64,000 nucleotides of DNA from Achromobacter sp. Marseille-Q4962 (GCF_943737005.1 NZ_CALSFU010000005.1:179291-243290), one strand, 5' to 3'; positions 8,091 to 16,093 are shown, counted from the first letter of the stretch. Program-made: numbers and translations. The notes: generated from the sequence alone by a model not told the origin.

Positions 8091-9245
8091 ATGTCTTCCT
8101 CGCCCGCCACCTCCACGCTGGACCAGCTCGACACGCCCTGCCTGATCCTGGACGAAACCCGCATGACGCGCAATATCGAGCGTCTGGCGGCCATCATGCG
8201 CGCGCACGGCGTCGGCCTGCGCCCGCACCTGAAAACTCCCAAATCGATCGAAGTGGCGCATCGCGTCATGAGCGGGCCGCGGGGGCCCGCCGCGGTATCC
8301 ACGCTGCAGGAAGCCGAACAGTTCGCAGCGGCCGGCATCACCGACCTGCTCTACGCCGTCGGCGTCACGCCGGCCAAACTCGACCGCGTGCTGGCGCTGC
8401 GCCGCGCCGGCGCCGATCTGACCGTCGTGGTGGACAACCCGGAAGCCGCGGGCGCCCTGGCGCGGCGCGCGGCGCAAGAGGGCGAGGCGATTCCCGCCCT
8501 GATCGAAATCGACTGCGACGGCCACCGCGCCGGCGTGCAGCCGCAGGACACGGCCGCGCTGCTGGAAATCGGGCGCATTCTGCACGGCGCCGGCTGCCTG
8601 CGCGGCGTCATGACGCATGCGGGCGAATCCTACGGTTGCCGCAGCCTGGATGCCATCGCCGCCATGGCCGAGCAGGAGCGCCGCGCGGCGGTCGATTGCG
8701 CCCGGTCCTTGCGCGCCGCGGGCCTGCCGTGTCCCGTGGTCAGTGTGGGTTCGACGCCTACCGCCCACTTCGCGCGCAGCCTCGAAGGCGTGACCGAAGT
8801 GCGCGCCGGGGTTTATGTGTTTTTCGATCTGGTCATGGCCGGGCTCGGCGTGTGCGGCGTGCAGGACATCGCCGCAACCGTGCTGACCACCGTCATCGGC
8901 CACCAGCGCGAAAAGGGCTGGATACTGGTCGATGCCGGCTGGATGGCCATGTCGCGCGACCGGGGCACCGCCAGCCAGCCCGTGGACCAGGCCTACGGGC
9001 TGGTGTGCGATATCGACGGCGAGGTGCTGCCCGATCTTCTGCTGGCCGAAACCAACCAGGAGCAGGGCATCATCCGCCTGCGGCCCGGCAGCCGCCGCGC
9101 GCTGCCCGACCTGCCCATCGGCGCGCGGTTGCGCATCATGCCCAATCACGCCTGCGCCACTTGCGCCCAGCACGATGCCTACGAGGTCGTGCGCGCAGGC
9201 AGCCGCGCCGTCGTGGCGCGCTGGAGCCGTTTCCGCGGCTGGTGA
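8091..9245 (+). CDS. DSD1 family PLP-dependent enzyme (D-serine dehydratase / D-threonine aldolase type)
   Basis: A 384-residue fold-type III PLP enzyme (alanine-racemase-like barrel). The N-terminus LDTPCLILDETRMTRNIERL and RPHLKTPKS (probable PLP lysine K48) are typical. Near the C-terminus PNHACATC supplies His353 and Cys355, matching the H-x-C zinc pair of eukaryotic-type D-serine dehydratases; D-threonine aldolases tend to have H-x-D there. It probably deaminates or cleaves a D-3-hydroxyamino acid. The start at 8091 fits the family; 20 hydrophobic codons upstream were rejected. The adjacent ridA supports an enamine/imine-producing reaction. Confidence 0.85.
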   Translation: MSSSPATSTLDQLDTPCLILDETRMTRNIERLAAIMRAHGVGLRPHLKTPKSIEVAHRVMSGPRGPAAVSTLQEAEQFAAAGITDLLYAVGVTPAKLDRVLALRRAGADLTVVVDNPEAAGALARRAAQEGEAIPALIEIDCDGHRAGVQPQDTAALLEIGRILHGAGCLRGVMTHAGESYGCRSLDAIAAMAEQERRAAVDCARSLRAAGLPCPVVSVGSTPTAHFARSLEGVTEVRAGVYVFFDLVMAGLGVCGVQDIAATVLTTVIGHQREKGWILVDAGWMAMSRDRGTASQPVDQAYGLVCDIDGEVLPDLLLAETNQEQGIIRLRPGSRRALPDLPIGARLRIMPNHACATCAQHDAYEVVRAGSRAVVARWSRFRGW

Positions 9246-9259
9246 ATGGGGGGGCTTTC

Positions 9260-9646
9260 ATGGATATCGTGTTCTCGCCGCGGGCCACGCCGCCCGCCGG
9301 GCATTACTCCCAGGCCGTGCGGGCCAATGGGTTCCTGTTCGTGTCGGGCCAGCTGGGTTTCCTGTCCCGCCACGGATCCGGCGCGCCGGCGCGCCTGGCC
9401 GACGGGATCGCGGCGCAGACCGAGGCGGCGCTTGCCAGCCTGGGCGCCATCCTGGAAGCGGCCGGAGCGGGGCCCGGCGCGGTGGCGAGCGTTACCGTGT
9501 ATGTGGCCGATATCGCGCACTGGCCCGAGGTAAACCGCGCCTACGAACGCTACTTCGGCGCGCACCGGCCCGCCCGCACCGTCGTGCCCTGCGGCGCGCT
9601 GCATTACGGCGCGCTGGTGGAGATCAGCGCCATCGCCGTCGCCTGA
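9260..9646 (+). CDS. RidA family reactive intermediate deaminase
   Basis: A 128-residue YjgF/YER057c/UK114 (RidA) protein. It hydrolyses reactive enamine/imine intermediates made by PLP dehydratases. Family marks are YSQAVRANGFLFVSGQLG near residue 20 and, at the end, RTVVPCGALHYGALVEISAIAVA, where the usual catalytic Arg position (R-T-x-x) is kept. It starts 14 bp after the PLP enzyme with a run of G residues as ribosome binding site, so the two form an operon. The pairing suggests it removes aminoacrylate-like products of its neighbour. Confidence 0.9.
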   Translation: MDIVFSPRATPPAGHYSQAVRANGFLFVSGQLGFLSRHGSGAPARLADGIAAQTEAALASLGAILEAAGAGPGAVASVTVYVADIAHWPEVNRAYERYFGAHRPARTVVPCGALHYGALVEISAIAVA

Positions 9647-9665
9647 TCCGGCCGCAAGGCCCATG

Positions 9666-9695
9666 GGCCCCGCACTGCGGGGCCTGTTGTTTTTC
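9666..9695 (+). terminator. Rho-independent terminator after ridA
   Basis: A perfect stem GGCCCCGC/GCGGGGCC with loop ACT, followed by TGTTGTTTTT. It lies 20 bp after the ridA stop. Confidence 0.8.
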
Positions 9696-9789
9696 ACGCA
9701 GGCCGCCGGGGCGGAGACGGCGAGCGGGTGAACAGCCGCCAGAAACCCATGTATTTCGCCGCATCGGAGCCCGGGGCCGGTTTCTACAA

Positions 9790-9825
9790 TTCGGTATTGT
9801 ATTTTGTATCGAATATAGAGAAATT
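9790..9825 (+). promoter_or_regulatory. AT-rich promoter/operator region of the autotransporter gene
   Basis: This strip is strikingly AT-rich next to the chromosome. Overlapping -10-like sequences (TATTGT, TATCGA, ATATAG) lie within 35 bp of the start codon, with an imperfect inverted repeat TTCGGTA at 9790-9796 and TATCGAA at 9807-9813. It probably holds the promoter and a regulator site. No clear -35 box can be chosen. Confidence 0.35.
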
Positions 9826-10944
9826 GTGAAAAATCCCTCCCTGCGCCATCCGAAATCTTTCCTGCCCGCGTTCTCCGGGCGTTCCGCCGCCGTCCTGCGC
9901 TGCGCGCTGCTGGCCGCCCTGGCGGCGGGCGCCGCGGCTGCCTGGCGGCCGGGCATGGCGGCGTCGCTGACGCCCGCCCAGCGCGCGGCGCTCGAAGCCC
10001 AGCGCGCGGCGATCGAAGCGCAGAAGCAGGCCGCGCTCGAGGCGCAGCGCCGGTTGCTGGCCGAATACCGCCAGGCGGTGGCAGACCGCGGCGCCAACGC
10101 GATCGCCATGGGCCAGACTGCCTCCATCATGTTGCTCGACACCGAACTGGGCACGGTGGCGCAGCGCCAGGGCGAGCTGCGCACCCGTCCCGAGCGGGGC
10201 GGTTTCTGGCTGCGCGGGGCGGCCAGCGGCTACCAGGTCGAAACCGCCGACGCCAGCGCGTTCGACCAGGACGCCAGCGCGGTCTCGGCAGGCGCCGACT
10301 ATGCCTGGGCGGGGCAGGCGGGCACGCTCTACCTCGGCGGCTTTGTCGGCATGTCGCGGTCCGGGCAGGACGCGGAATTCGGCACGCACGGCAAGATCGA
10401 CAGCCGCTATGCGGGCATCTACCTGTCGTACGAGCACCAGAGCGGCCTGTACCTCGACGTGGTGAACAAGGTGGGCCGGATCGAGCAGGACGTGCGTTTC
10501 GACCTCCCGCTGGACCGCGGCGAATACGCCGACAACGTGTCGCACACCACTTATTCAGGCAGTATCGAAACCGGCTATCACTGGAACCTGGGCTCGGGCT
10601 GGTTCGTCGAGCCCCAGCTCCAGGGTATTTACACGCGCAGCAGCCAGACTTCGGTGCAGGGCAGGGCGGGCCTGCGCGCCGGCCGCAGCATCGCGCTGCA
10701 GCAGGGCGGTGTGATGCAGCCCTATGTCAAGGCTTCCTACCTGAAGCAGTTCTCCCACGACGACACCGTGTCTTTCGGCAACACCGATTATCACGTCGCG
10801 CTGCCAGGCAACCGCTGGCAGCTGGGCGGAGGGCTGGGCGTGGAGTCCGGCCGTCACGGCGCTTTCGTGGACGTGCAGTACGGGCATGGCGCCAGCGTGA
10901 GTCACGAACTCACGGCCAGCATCGGCTACCGCTTCCGCTTCTAG
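9826..10944 (+). CDS. Autotransporter-type beta-barrel protein with almost no passenger
   Basis: A 372-residue outer-membrane protein of the type V (autotransporter) family. It starts at GTG 9826 with a signal peptide (basic start, hydrophobic residues about 21-40, likely cleavage near residue 46). Residues 50-115 are a long amphipathic helix rich in EAQ repeats. The C-terminal barrel runs from about residue 126 (RGGFWLRGAASGYQVET) to the terminal aromatic motif GYRFRF that is recognised by the BAM complex. Classical autotransporters carry hundreds of passenger residues before the barrel, but here only about 75 remain. It may be a reduced porin-like form or the remnant of a larger adhesin. 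There is no terminator immediately after it. Confidence 0.85.
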   Translation: MKNPSLRHPKSFLPAFSGRSAAVLRCALLAALAAGAAAAWRPGMAASLTPAQRAALEAQRAAIEAQKQAALEAQRRLLAEYRQAVADRGANAIAMGQTASIMLLDTELGTVAQRQGELRTRPERGGFWLRGAASGYQVETADASAFDQDASAVSAGADYAWAGQAGTLYLGGFVGMSRSGQDAEFGTHGKIDSRYAGIYLSYEHQSGLYLDVVNKVGRIEQDVRFDLPLDRGEYADNVSHTTYSGSIETGYHWNLGSGWFVEPQLQGIYTRSSQTSVQGRAGLRAGRSIALQQGGVMQPYVKASYLKQFSHDDTVSFGNTDYHVALPGNRWQLGGGLGVESGRHGAFVDVQYGHGASVSHELTASIGYRFRF

Positions 10945-10976
10945 GAAAACGGGCCGGTTGCGCCGGTCGCCGTCCT

Positions 10977-10982
10977 TATAAT
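10977..10982 (+). promoter_or_regulatory. -10 box for the small membrane protein gene
   Basis: A perfect TATAAT at 10977-10982, 39 bp before the GTG start at 11021. The -35 region is weak (GGTTGC with short spacing). Confidence 0.45.
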
Positions 10983-11020
10983 GCGGGACGCCTCGATGCC
11001 TGGGAGGAGGGCCGTCCGCC

Positions 11021-11338
11021 GTGCAATACGAATATCTGTTCTGGTCCATGGCCGCGCTGGTCGCGGCCGCCCTGGCCGTGGGTTCGCTGTGCGGCCGCAT
11101 GGCGTCCGCCGGCCGCACGTTCGCGGGCGTGGCGGTCTGGGCCATCGCGGTGCTGGCGGGCGTCGCGCTGCTCGCCCCCCGGGGCGGCTTCGGCGACATG
11201 GCGGGCATGCTGGCAATCGCCGCGGCCATGTTCACGCTGGTAATCGCGTCGGCGTCGGCCTTGCTGACGCGCCGCATCCGGCGCCGGCGCGAGGCCGGGC
11301 GTCAGTCTTCGTCTTCTTCGTCTTCCTCTTCCTCGTAG
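11021..11338 (+). CDS. Small membrane protein with poly-serine tail
   Basis: A 105-residue protein from GTG 11021 with three predicted membrane segments (FWSMAALVAAALAVGSLCG, TFAGVAVWAIAVLAGVALL, MLAIAAAMFTLVIASASALL), then a basic RRIRRRREAGRQ stretch and ten serines. The serine tail is the antisense reading of the acidic tail of the convergent DUF2513 gene, with which it overlaps by 37 bp (11302-11338). The tail may therefore be passive. I recognise no family. An SD-like GGGAGGAGG lies at 11000-11008. Confidence 0.65.
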   Translation: MQYEYLFWSMAALVAAALAVGSLCGRMASAGRTFAGVAVWAIAVLAGVALLAPRGGFGDMAGMLAIAAAMFTLVIASASALLTRRIRRRREAGRQSSSSSSSSSS

Positions 11339-11631
11339 TCCTCTTCGTCCTCGTCCTCGTCCTCGTCGTCCTCGTTCTGCTCGAGGGCGTCGTAGCCTTT
11401 CCAGGTCAGGCGCCAGCGCGTGGCGCCGGCGTTGGCGGCCGTCTCGCTGATCTGCTTCACCAGCCCGGCGTCGGCCAGCAGTTCGAGATGGTGGGCCACC
11501 ACCTGCAGGCCCTGTTCCTCGGGGTGGGGCGCCAGCGCGGCGTTCTTGATGTCGTGTGTGCTCAGGTTCGGGCCGGACGCGTCGCGCAGCGCGCCCAGAA
11601 TGGAAACCACCAGATCGAAATCGCGTTGCAT
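11302..11631 (-). CDS. DUF2513 domain protein with acidic C-terminal tail
   Basis: A 109-residue protein. It starts MQRDFDLVVSILGALRD, has VVAHHLELLADAGLVKQI and RWRLTWKGYDAL, which match the DUF2513 winged-helix pattern often seen in phage and defence-adjacent proteins, and then ends in about 28 almost uninterrupted Asp/Glu residues. The start at 11631 was chosen over the in-frame ATG 108 bp upstream because the family begins there. The acidic tail could mimic DNA or bind basic proteins, but nothing here proves that. It is convergent with, and overlaps, the membrane protein gene. Confidence 0.75.
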   Translation of the reverse strand: MQRDFDLVVSILGALRDASGPNLSTHDIKNAALAPHPEEQGLQVVAHHLELLADAGLVKQISETAANAGATRWRLTWKGYDALEQNEDDEDEDEDEEDYEEEEDEEDED

Positions 11632-11751
11632 GATGTGCACCTCGTCGGGGCTGGGAGGGAATGAATCCACAATAGCAGAGTTGCCGGGTTTCCAGTCCTG
11701 CTGGCACCACGGGTTACAGTCTCGCCTTTTCCCTTTCACCGAGTGTGCATC

Positions 11752-12150
11752 ATGAAGAAACCCGCCGAACGTGATTGCCTTGCCATCGTTCCCGGCTACT
11801 CCGGCGCAGCGGCCAGGCTATTCCTGGCGCGCGACGAGGCAGGCCGGGTCTCGGGCGTGCTCGTTTTCGACCTGCAGGAGCGCCTGAAGGCGCAGGGCGA
11901 CGCCCGGTCGGCGGCGGAGTGGGTCGGACAATGGCTGGCCCAGGAAAGCGGCAACCGCAAGGCGCGCCGCACCCGGCTGGAGGCGCAGCTGTTCGCCTGC
12001 CGCCATGCCGGATCCGACCAGGTCTCGTTCGAGCAGGCGCAGCAGGCGCTCAAGACGGTGCTCGCGGCCGCGGAGGTGCGCTGCCGCCGCGTGGCGGCCA
12101 CGTCGGGGGCGGCGCGCCGTCCCATCGGTCCGAAAGCCGGAAAAGCGTAA
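11752..12150 (+). CDS. Hypothetical protein
   Basis: A 132-residue basic, helical protein without signal peptide or membrane segment. It opens MKKPAERDCLAIVPGYSGAA and has a charged middle ESGNRKARRTRLEAQLFACRH and a basic C-terminal tail. The ATG at 11752 is preferred to one three codons upstream because it matches the MKK start, though no clear ribosome binding site is visible. It is divergent from the DUF2513 gene. Family not recognised. Confidence 0.6.
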   Translation: MKKPAERDCLAIVPGYSGAAARLFLARDEAGRVSGVLVFDLQERLKAQGDARSAAEWVGQWLAQESGNRKARRTRLEAQLFACRHAGSDQVSFEQAQQALKTVLAAAEVRCRRVAATSGAARRPIGPKAGKA

Positions 12151-12252
12151 AGCGCGCCGACCCATCCCGGGCCAGGGCTGTTATAGTCGCGCCTGGGTGT
12201 GCGCGCGCCTGCGTGCGCGCCCAGGCGGGCCACGTCCCGCGGATCAAGGAAG

Positions 12253-12579
12253 ATGGAAATGGAAATACAGAGTCGGCTGGTTGCCGACGTGCCTGGCGGC
12301 GTAGCGCTGGACACCACGCTGGATGGCGAAAGCATCAGCACCTACGTTGTCACGGGCGTCACCGATCTCAATGCGATCGCTGACATCGTTCCCCGCGAAA
12401 AAGTCGACGCCGGCGCGGACATACACGCCGCAAATGTCGACGATGTTGATAATGCGCAAGAACAGATCGATCAGGTTCTGGAAAATATGAACCCTGGCGA
12501 CGTTGCGGTTTTCCTTTGCGCCGATGCCGACGCCTTTGGCGCGGCACTCGACTTGCTGGGTTTGCCCATAGACGAGTAA
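12253..12579 (+). CDS. Small acidic hypothetical protein
   Basis: A 108-residue acidic protein from ATG 12253 (or ATG 12259), with AAGGA at 12246-12250 as ribosome binding site. It is rich in Asp, Val and Ala (VTGVTDLNAIADIVPREKVDAGADIHAANVDDVDNAQEQIDQVLENM). Codon use is less GC-rich than in its neighbours, hinting at recent acquisition. There is no signal peptide and no recognised domain. It stands alone, with a terminator-like hairpin 60 bp downstream. Confidence 0.6.
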   Translation: MEMEIQSRLVADVPGGVALDTTLDGESISTYVVTGVTDLNAIADIVPREKVDAGADIHAANVDDVDNAQEQIDQVLENMNPGDVAVFLCADADAFGAALDLLGLPIDE

Positions 12580-12640
12580 GACCCCGGCTCCCGCCCGACG
12601 TCGTGCCAACGGCCTAGGACTTTTGTGCGCTGCCGCGGGA

Positions 12641-12675
12641 CGGCGCTTATAGCTTATTTAAGCCGATATTTTTAT
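12641..12675 (+). terminator. Candidate terminator
   Basis: CGGC-CTTA pairs with TAAG-CCG (one bulged G), followed by a T-rich tract (TATTTTTATT). It is placed to end the transcript of the small acidic protein gene. The loop is longer than usual. Confidence 0.45.
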
Positions 12676-12787
12676 TACGCATGGGTGGTTTGCACGCGTG
12701 CCGGGCGTTCTATTGCCTGTGAAAAGTGCGGATTTTCAACGTGGTTTCTCTTTGTTGCATTATTGGCACGTGTTTTTTAGGATTATG

Positions 12788-12954
12788 TTGACTTGTGAGG
12801 GGAACATAAATCATAGTTACGGCACACGATCACAAGCGTTGCGATTTTCGATCAGTGCCGTGCCTTTTCCGGCTTAGCGTTATTGTTCTACTGTCCCCTC
12901 CTTGATTGATTCGTGATCCCCGGGCGTTTGCTCATTATCTCTAGGAAATACAGT
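12788..12954 (+). promoter_or_regulatory. Cold-shock gene promoter and long 5' leader
   Basis: TTGACT at 12788-12793 and CATAGT at 12812-12817 (spacing 18) form a plausible promoter that would give a leader of about 130 nt before the cold-shock ATG at 12955. Long structured leaders are typical of cspA-type genes, where they control translation by temperature. The rest of the 375-bp gap from 12580 holds only the terminator candidate above. Confidence 0.4.
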
Positions 12955-13158
12955 ATGGAAACCGGCGTTGTTAAGTGGTTCAATTCGGAAAAGGGCTATG
13001 GCTTCATCACCCCGGAAGCGGGCGGCAAGGATCTGTTTGCCCACTTCTCTGAAATCCAGGCCACGGGCTTCAAGACCCTGGAAGAAAACCAGCGCGTCAG
13101 CTTCGTGACGGCCAACGGCCCCAAGGGTCCGCAGGCCACCAAGATCCAGGTTCTGTAA
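12955..13158 (+). CDS. Cold-shock protein, CspA family
   Basis: A 67-residue single cold-shock (OB-fold) domain that binds single-stranded RNA/DNA and melts RNA structures. RNP1 reads KGYGFITPE and RNP2 reads DLFAHFSEI. The length and all core aromatics are as in the family. The ATG at 12955 is preceded by AGGA. A near twin sits 1 kb downstream at 14191. Confidence 0.93.
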   Translation: METGVVKWFNSEKGYGFITPEAGGKDLFAHFSEIQATGFKTLEENQRVSFVTANGPKGPQATKIQVL

Positions 13159-13175
13159 GAACCCGGCTCTCCGAG

Positions 13176-13199
13176 AAAAGCCCCGCAAGGGGCTTTTTT
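13176..13199 (+). terminator. Rho-independent terminator after the first cold-shock gene
   Basis: AAAAGCCCC/GGGGCTTTT around GCAA, then a T-tract. It is almost identical to the terminator after the second cold-shock gene. Confidence 0.9.
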
Positions 13200-13240
13200 G
13201 TTTTGGGCGCCGCGGCGCCCGCTGCCCGAGCGGAGTTTCC

Positions 13241-13801
13241 ATGGCCGATCTTTCTTCTTCCCGGTCCCCGGCATTCCGGGATGTGGTGCGATTCTGGCGC
13301 GCGGCCGGGCCGGCGCGCTGGTTCAGCAAGAGCCCCGCGTTCGACCGGGAATTCCGGCAGCGCTTCGAGGCCGCGCACATGGATGCCGCCGCGCGGCGCC
13401 TCGACGCCTGGTCGGCCGAACCCGAGGGCGTGCTGGCGCTGGTCATCCTTCTCGACCAGTTTCCGCGCAATGCCTACCGCGGCACGGCGCACATGTTCGC
13501 CACCGATCCGCTGGCGCGCGCATTCGCGCAGGCCGCCGTCGACGCGGGGCTCGACCAGCGGGTCGATGCCGCCATGAGGCAATTCGTCTACCTGCCTTTC
13601 GAGCACGCCGAAGACCCGCAGGCGCAGGAAAGGGCGGTCGCGCTCATGGAGCCTCTGGGGCAGGAGCCGCTGCGCTGGGCGCTGGTGCACCGCGACATCA
13701 TCGAGCGTTTCGGCCGCTTTCCCCACCGCAATGCGCTCCTGGGCCGCGAAACCTCCGCCGCCGAGCAGGCTTTTCTGGACGCGGGCGGGTTCGCCGGCTA
13801 G
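13241..13801 (+). CDS. DUF924 family protein
   Basis: A 186-residue cytosolic all-helical protein of the DUF924 family. Landmarks are VVRFWRAAGPARWFSKSPAFDREFRQRF at the N-terminus, LALVILLDQFPRNAYRGTAHMFATDPLAR in the middle, and RDIIERFGRFPHRNALLGRETSAAEQAFL at the end. The biochemical role of the family is unknown; its repeats resemble tetratricopeptide helices. The start at 13241 follows a GAG-rich site. The gene lies alone between the two cold-shock genes. Confidence 0.9.
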   Translation: MADLSSSRSPAFRDVVRFWRAAGPARWFSKSPAFDREFRQRFEAAHMDAAARRLDAWSAEPEGVLALVILLDQFPRNAYRGTAHMFATDPLARAFAQAAVDAGLDQRVDAAMRQFVYLPFEHAEDPQAQERAVALMEPLGQEPLRWALVHRDIIERFGRFPHRNALLGRETSAAEQAFLDAGGFAG

Positions 13802-14190
13802 GGTTGGCGCGTGCGGGGCGCGGCCCGGCCCCTCCGGGAACCGCAGGCCGTTGCTTAATCTGTTAAGCGGCGGCCGGCATGTATCCGTGGTTGGCTACAT
13901 GAAAATATTTGTGTATGCGATGGTTTTTGCCGGGGTCAAAAGGGCAAAAAAGGCCGCCGCGCGGCGGGGCCGGAGGGCTGCCGGGCGGCTCGGGCATGCG
14001 CGCACCCATGGCATTTTTCAGCGAACCCCCATAAACTGAAATCCCAGCGAGATTTTCAAGCGACGCGGTCTCCGTTTACTGTCGCCGTCAGCGATGCGGG
14101 GCTTTTGCCTCCGGCAGTTCCGCCCCCGGCATTCTTGATGATCTGGCGCCCCGGGCTATCGCTCTCACACGCTTGGAAGGACAGGTACTT
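13802..14190 (+). other. Gene-free interval and leader of the second cold-shock gene
   Basis: About 390 bp without a supported gene. GC-rich inverted repeats (for example around 13952-13970) may end the DUF924 transcript. The last 100-150 bp are probably the 5' leader of the downstream cold-shock gene, by analogy with cspA genes. I find no convincing promoter or small ORF. Confidence 0.4.
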
Positions 14191-14397
14191 ATGGCAACCG
14201 GCATCGTCAAATGGTTCAACGCCGAAAAGGGGTACGGCTTCATCGTGCCCGACGACGGCAGCAAGGATCTTTTCGCCCACTACTCGGAAATCCGCAGCGA
14301 GGGCTACAAGACGCTCCAGGAGAACCAGCGCGTCACTTTCGACATCGGCACCGGCCCCAAGGGGCCCAGCGCCAAGAACATCAAAGTCACGCCCTGA
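14191..14397 (+). CDS. Cold-shock protein, CspA family (second copy)
   Basis: A 68-residue cold-shock domain protein with RNP1 KGYGFIVPD and RNP2 DLFAHYSEI. It is very similar to the protein at 12955 but differs in surface residues ([15 protein letters not shown]). The start MATGIVKWF at 14191 fits the family and has GGAAGGA upstream; the in-frame ATG 18 bp earlier was rejected. The tandem arrangement with a similar terminator suggests duplication followed by divergence. Confidence 0.93.
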   Translation: MATGIVKWFNAEKGYGFIVPDDGSKDLFAHYSEIRSEGYKTLQENQRVTFDIGTGPKGPSAKNIKVTP

Positions 14398-14427
14398 CCG
14401 GCGCGGGCGCATCGCCCTTGCTGCAGC

Positions 14428-14453
14428 AAAAAAGCCCCGTAAGGGGCTTTTTT
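14428..14453 (+). terminator. Rho-independent terminator after the second cold-shock gene
   Basis: AAAAAAGCCCC/GGGGCTTTTTT around GTAA. An A-tract on the left makes it work in both directions, which would also serve the convergent UPF0114 gene. Confidence 0.9.
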
Positions 14454-14512
14454 GCCTTGCGCCGCCGAAAGCCGCGGGAGCCCGCAGCGGCCCGCGGGCG
14501 CCCAATAGGCGC

Positions 14513-15058
14513 TCAATGGCGTCCGGGCGGCGGCGTGACGAGCTTGTCCACCAGGGCGATGCCCAGCGCGGAAAGAATGAAGAGGCCATGGATGATGGTC
14601 TGCCACATTACCCCCGACTCGGTGAAGCGCGTGCCCGGCGCGCCCAGGGAGCCGGCCTCGATGAAGGTGCGCAGCAGGTGGATGGAAGAGATGCCGATGA
14701 TCGCCATGGCCAGCTTCACCTTCAGCACGCTGGCGTTGACGTGGCTCAGCCATTCGGGCTGGTCCGGGTGGTTCTGCAGCCGCAGGCGCGACACGAAGGT
14801 TTCGTAGCCGCCCACGATCACCATGACGAGCAGGTTCGAGATCATGACCACGTCGATCAGGCCGAGCACGATGAGCATGATTTCCATCTCGCCGAAACTC
14901 GTCGCGTGGGTCAGCAGGTGCCAGAGTTCCTTGAGGAACAGCAGGACATACACGCCCTGGGCCACGATCAGCCCCAGGTAGAGGGGCAGCTGCAGCCAGC
15001 GGGAACTGAAGATGAGGGCGGGCAGCAGGCCCAGCCGGGGAGTCTGATTTTCAATCAT
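14513..15058 (-). CDS. UPF0114 (YqhA) family membrane protein
   Basis: A 181-residue inner-membrane protein of the UPF0114/YqhA family, role unknown. There are hydrophobic segments at about residues 20-42, 57-85, 110-130 and 150-170. Family blocks are [17 protein letters not shown] near the N-terminus and [21 protein letters not shown] and [18 protein letters not shown] in the middle. It is convergent with the second cold-shock gene. Confidence 0.88.
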   Translation of the reverse strand: MIENQTPRLGLLPALIFSSRWLQLPLYLGLIVAQGVYVLLFLKELWHLLTHATSFGEMEIMLIVLGLIDVVMISNLLVMVIVGGYETFVSRLRLQNHPDQPEWLSHVNASVLKVKLAMAIIGISSIHLLRTFIEAGSLGAPGTRFTESGVMWQTIIHGLFILSALGIALVDKLVTPPPGRH

Positions 15059-15304
15059 GGGGTAGATGCGAGCCGTGGGTGGAAAAAGCGGGCGGCAATT
15101 TTAACAATGCCGTCAGCTTTGCAACCCCGTCCGCCGACGCGGGGAGGGCGGCGCCTACCACGTTCGCGCCACGGCGGGCGCACATTTATGTAAGCGGATT
15201 TCGCATTTGCGAAACTCTGTGGCGAAGCGGCGCGTCTCTTGCGGCCCTATATAGAATGCGGCCTCACTCGGGACGATCCCCGTCTGCACACAGGAGTTTT
15301 TTCC

Positions 15305-16060
15305 ATGAAGATCCGCTACACCGCCGCCGCGCTCGCCCTCGCGCTTGCCCCGTTCTCCGCCTCGCACGCTCTGGACATCGGCGGGATGATCGGCGCGGGC
15401 AGCAAAGTGGTGCAGGCCGCCACGCTCAGCGACGCCGACATCAAGGCGCTGTCCGACAAGGCCTGCGCGCAAAGCGACTCCCAGGAGAAGATCGCCGCGC
15501 CGGGCAGCAAGTACGACGCCCGCCTGCAGAAGCTCGCCAAGTCGCTGGGCGCCACGGTCAACGGACAGCGCGCCAACTACAAGGTCTACATCACCAAGGA
15601 CGTCAACGCCTGGGCCATGGCCAACGGCTGCATCCGCGTCTACAGCGGCCTGATGGACATGATGAACGACGACGAGGTGCTGGGCGTGGTGGGCCACGAG
15701 ATCGGCCACGTGGCCCTGGGCCACAGCAAGAAGGCCATGCAGACCGCCTACACGGTGTCCGCCGCCCGCGACGCCGCCGGCGCCGCCGGCAACTCGGCCG
15801 TCTCGGCCCTGAGTTCGTCCCAGCTGGGCGACCTGACCGAAAAGTTCATCAACGCGCAATTCTCGCAGTCGCAGGAAAGCGCGGCCGACGACTACTCCTT
15901 CGACCTGCTGCATGCCAAGAAGCTCAACACTCGCGGCCTGGTGACGGCGTTCCAGAAGCTTGCCGAGCTGGATGGCGGCAAGAGCGATATGATGAGTTCG
16001 CACCCGTCCTCGGCCAAGCGCGCCCAGCACATCGAGGAGCGCATCGCCACGGCCAAGTGA
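15305..16060 (+). CDS. M48 family metalloprotease (YggG/LoiP-like)
   Basis: A 251-residue exported zinc protease. The signal peptide MKIRYTAAALALALAPFSASHA is followed by a mature domain. The zinc site HEIGH lies in VVGHEIGHVALGHSKKAM, and the third ligand Glu is in SQESAADDYSFDLL. No lipobox is present, so it should be periplasmic rather than lipid-anchored. Family members act in envelope protein quality control. The ATG at 15305 follows AGGAG. A long GC-rich inverted repeat lies 34 bp after the stop. Confidence 0.9.
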   Translation: MKIRYTAAALALALAPFSASHALDIGGMIGAGSKVVQAATLSDADIKALSDKACAQSDSQEKIAAPGSKYDARLQKLAKSLGATVNGQRANYKVYITKDVNAWAMANGCIRVYSGLMDMMNDDEVLGVVGHEIGHVALGHSKKAMQTAYTVSAARDAAGAAGNSAVSALSSSQLGDLTEKFINAQFSQSQESAADDYSFDLLHAKKLNTRGLVTAFQKLAELDGGKSDMMSSHPSSAKRAQHIEERIATAK

Positions 16061-16093
16061 CCGGGCCGGCAGGCCGCCTTTTCCGCCGAAAAC

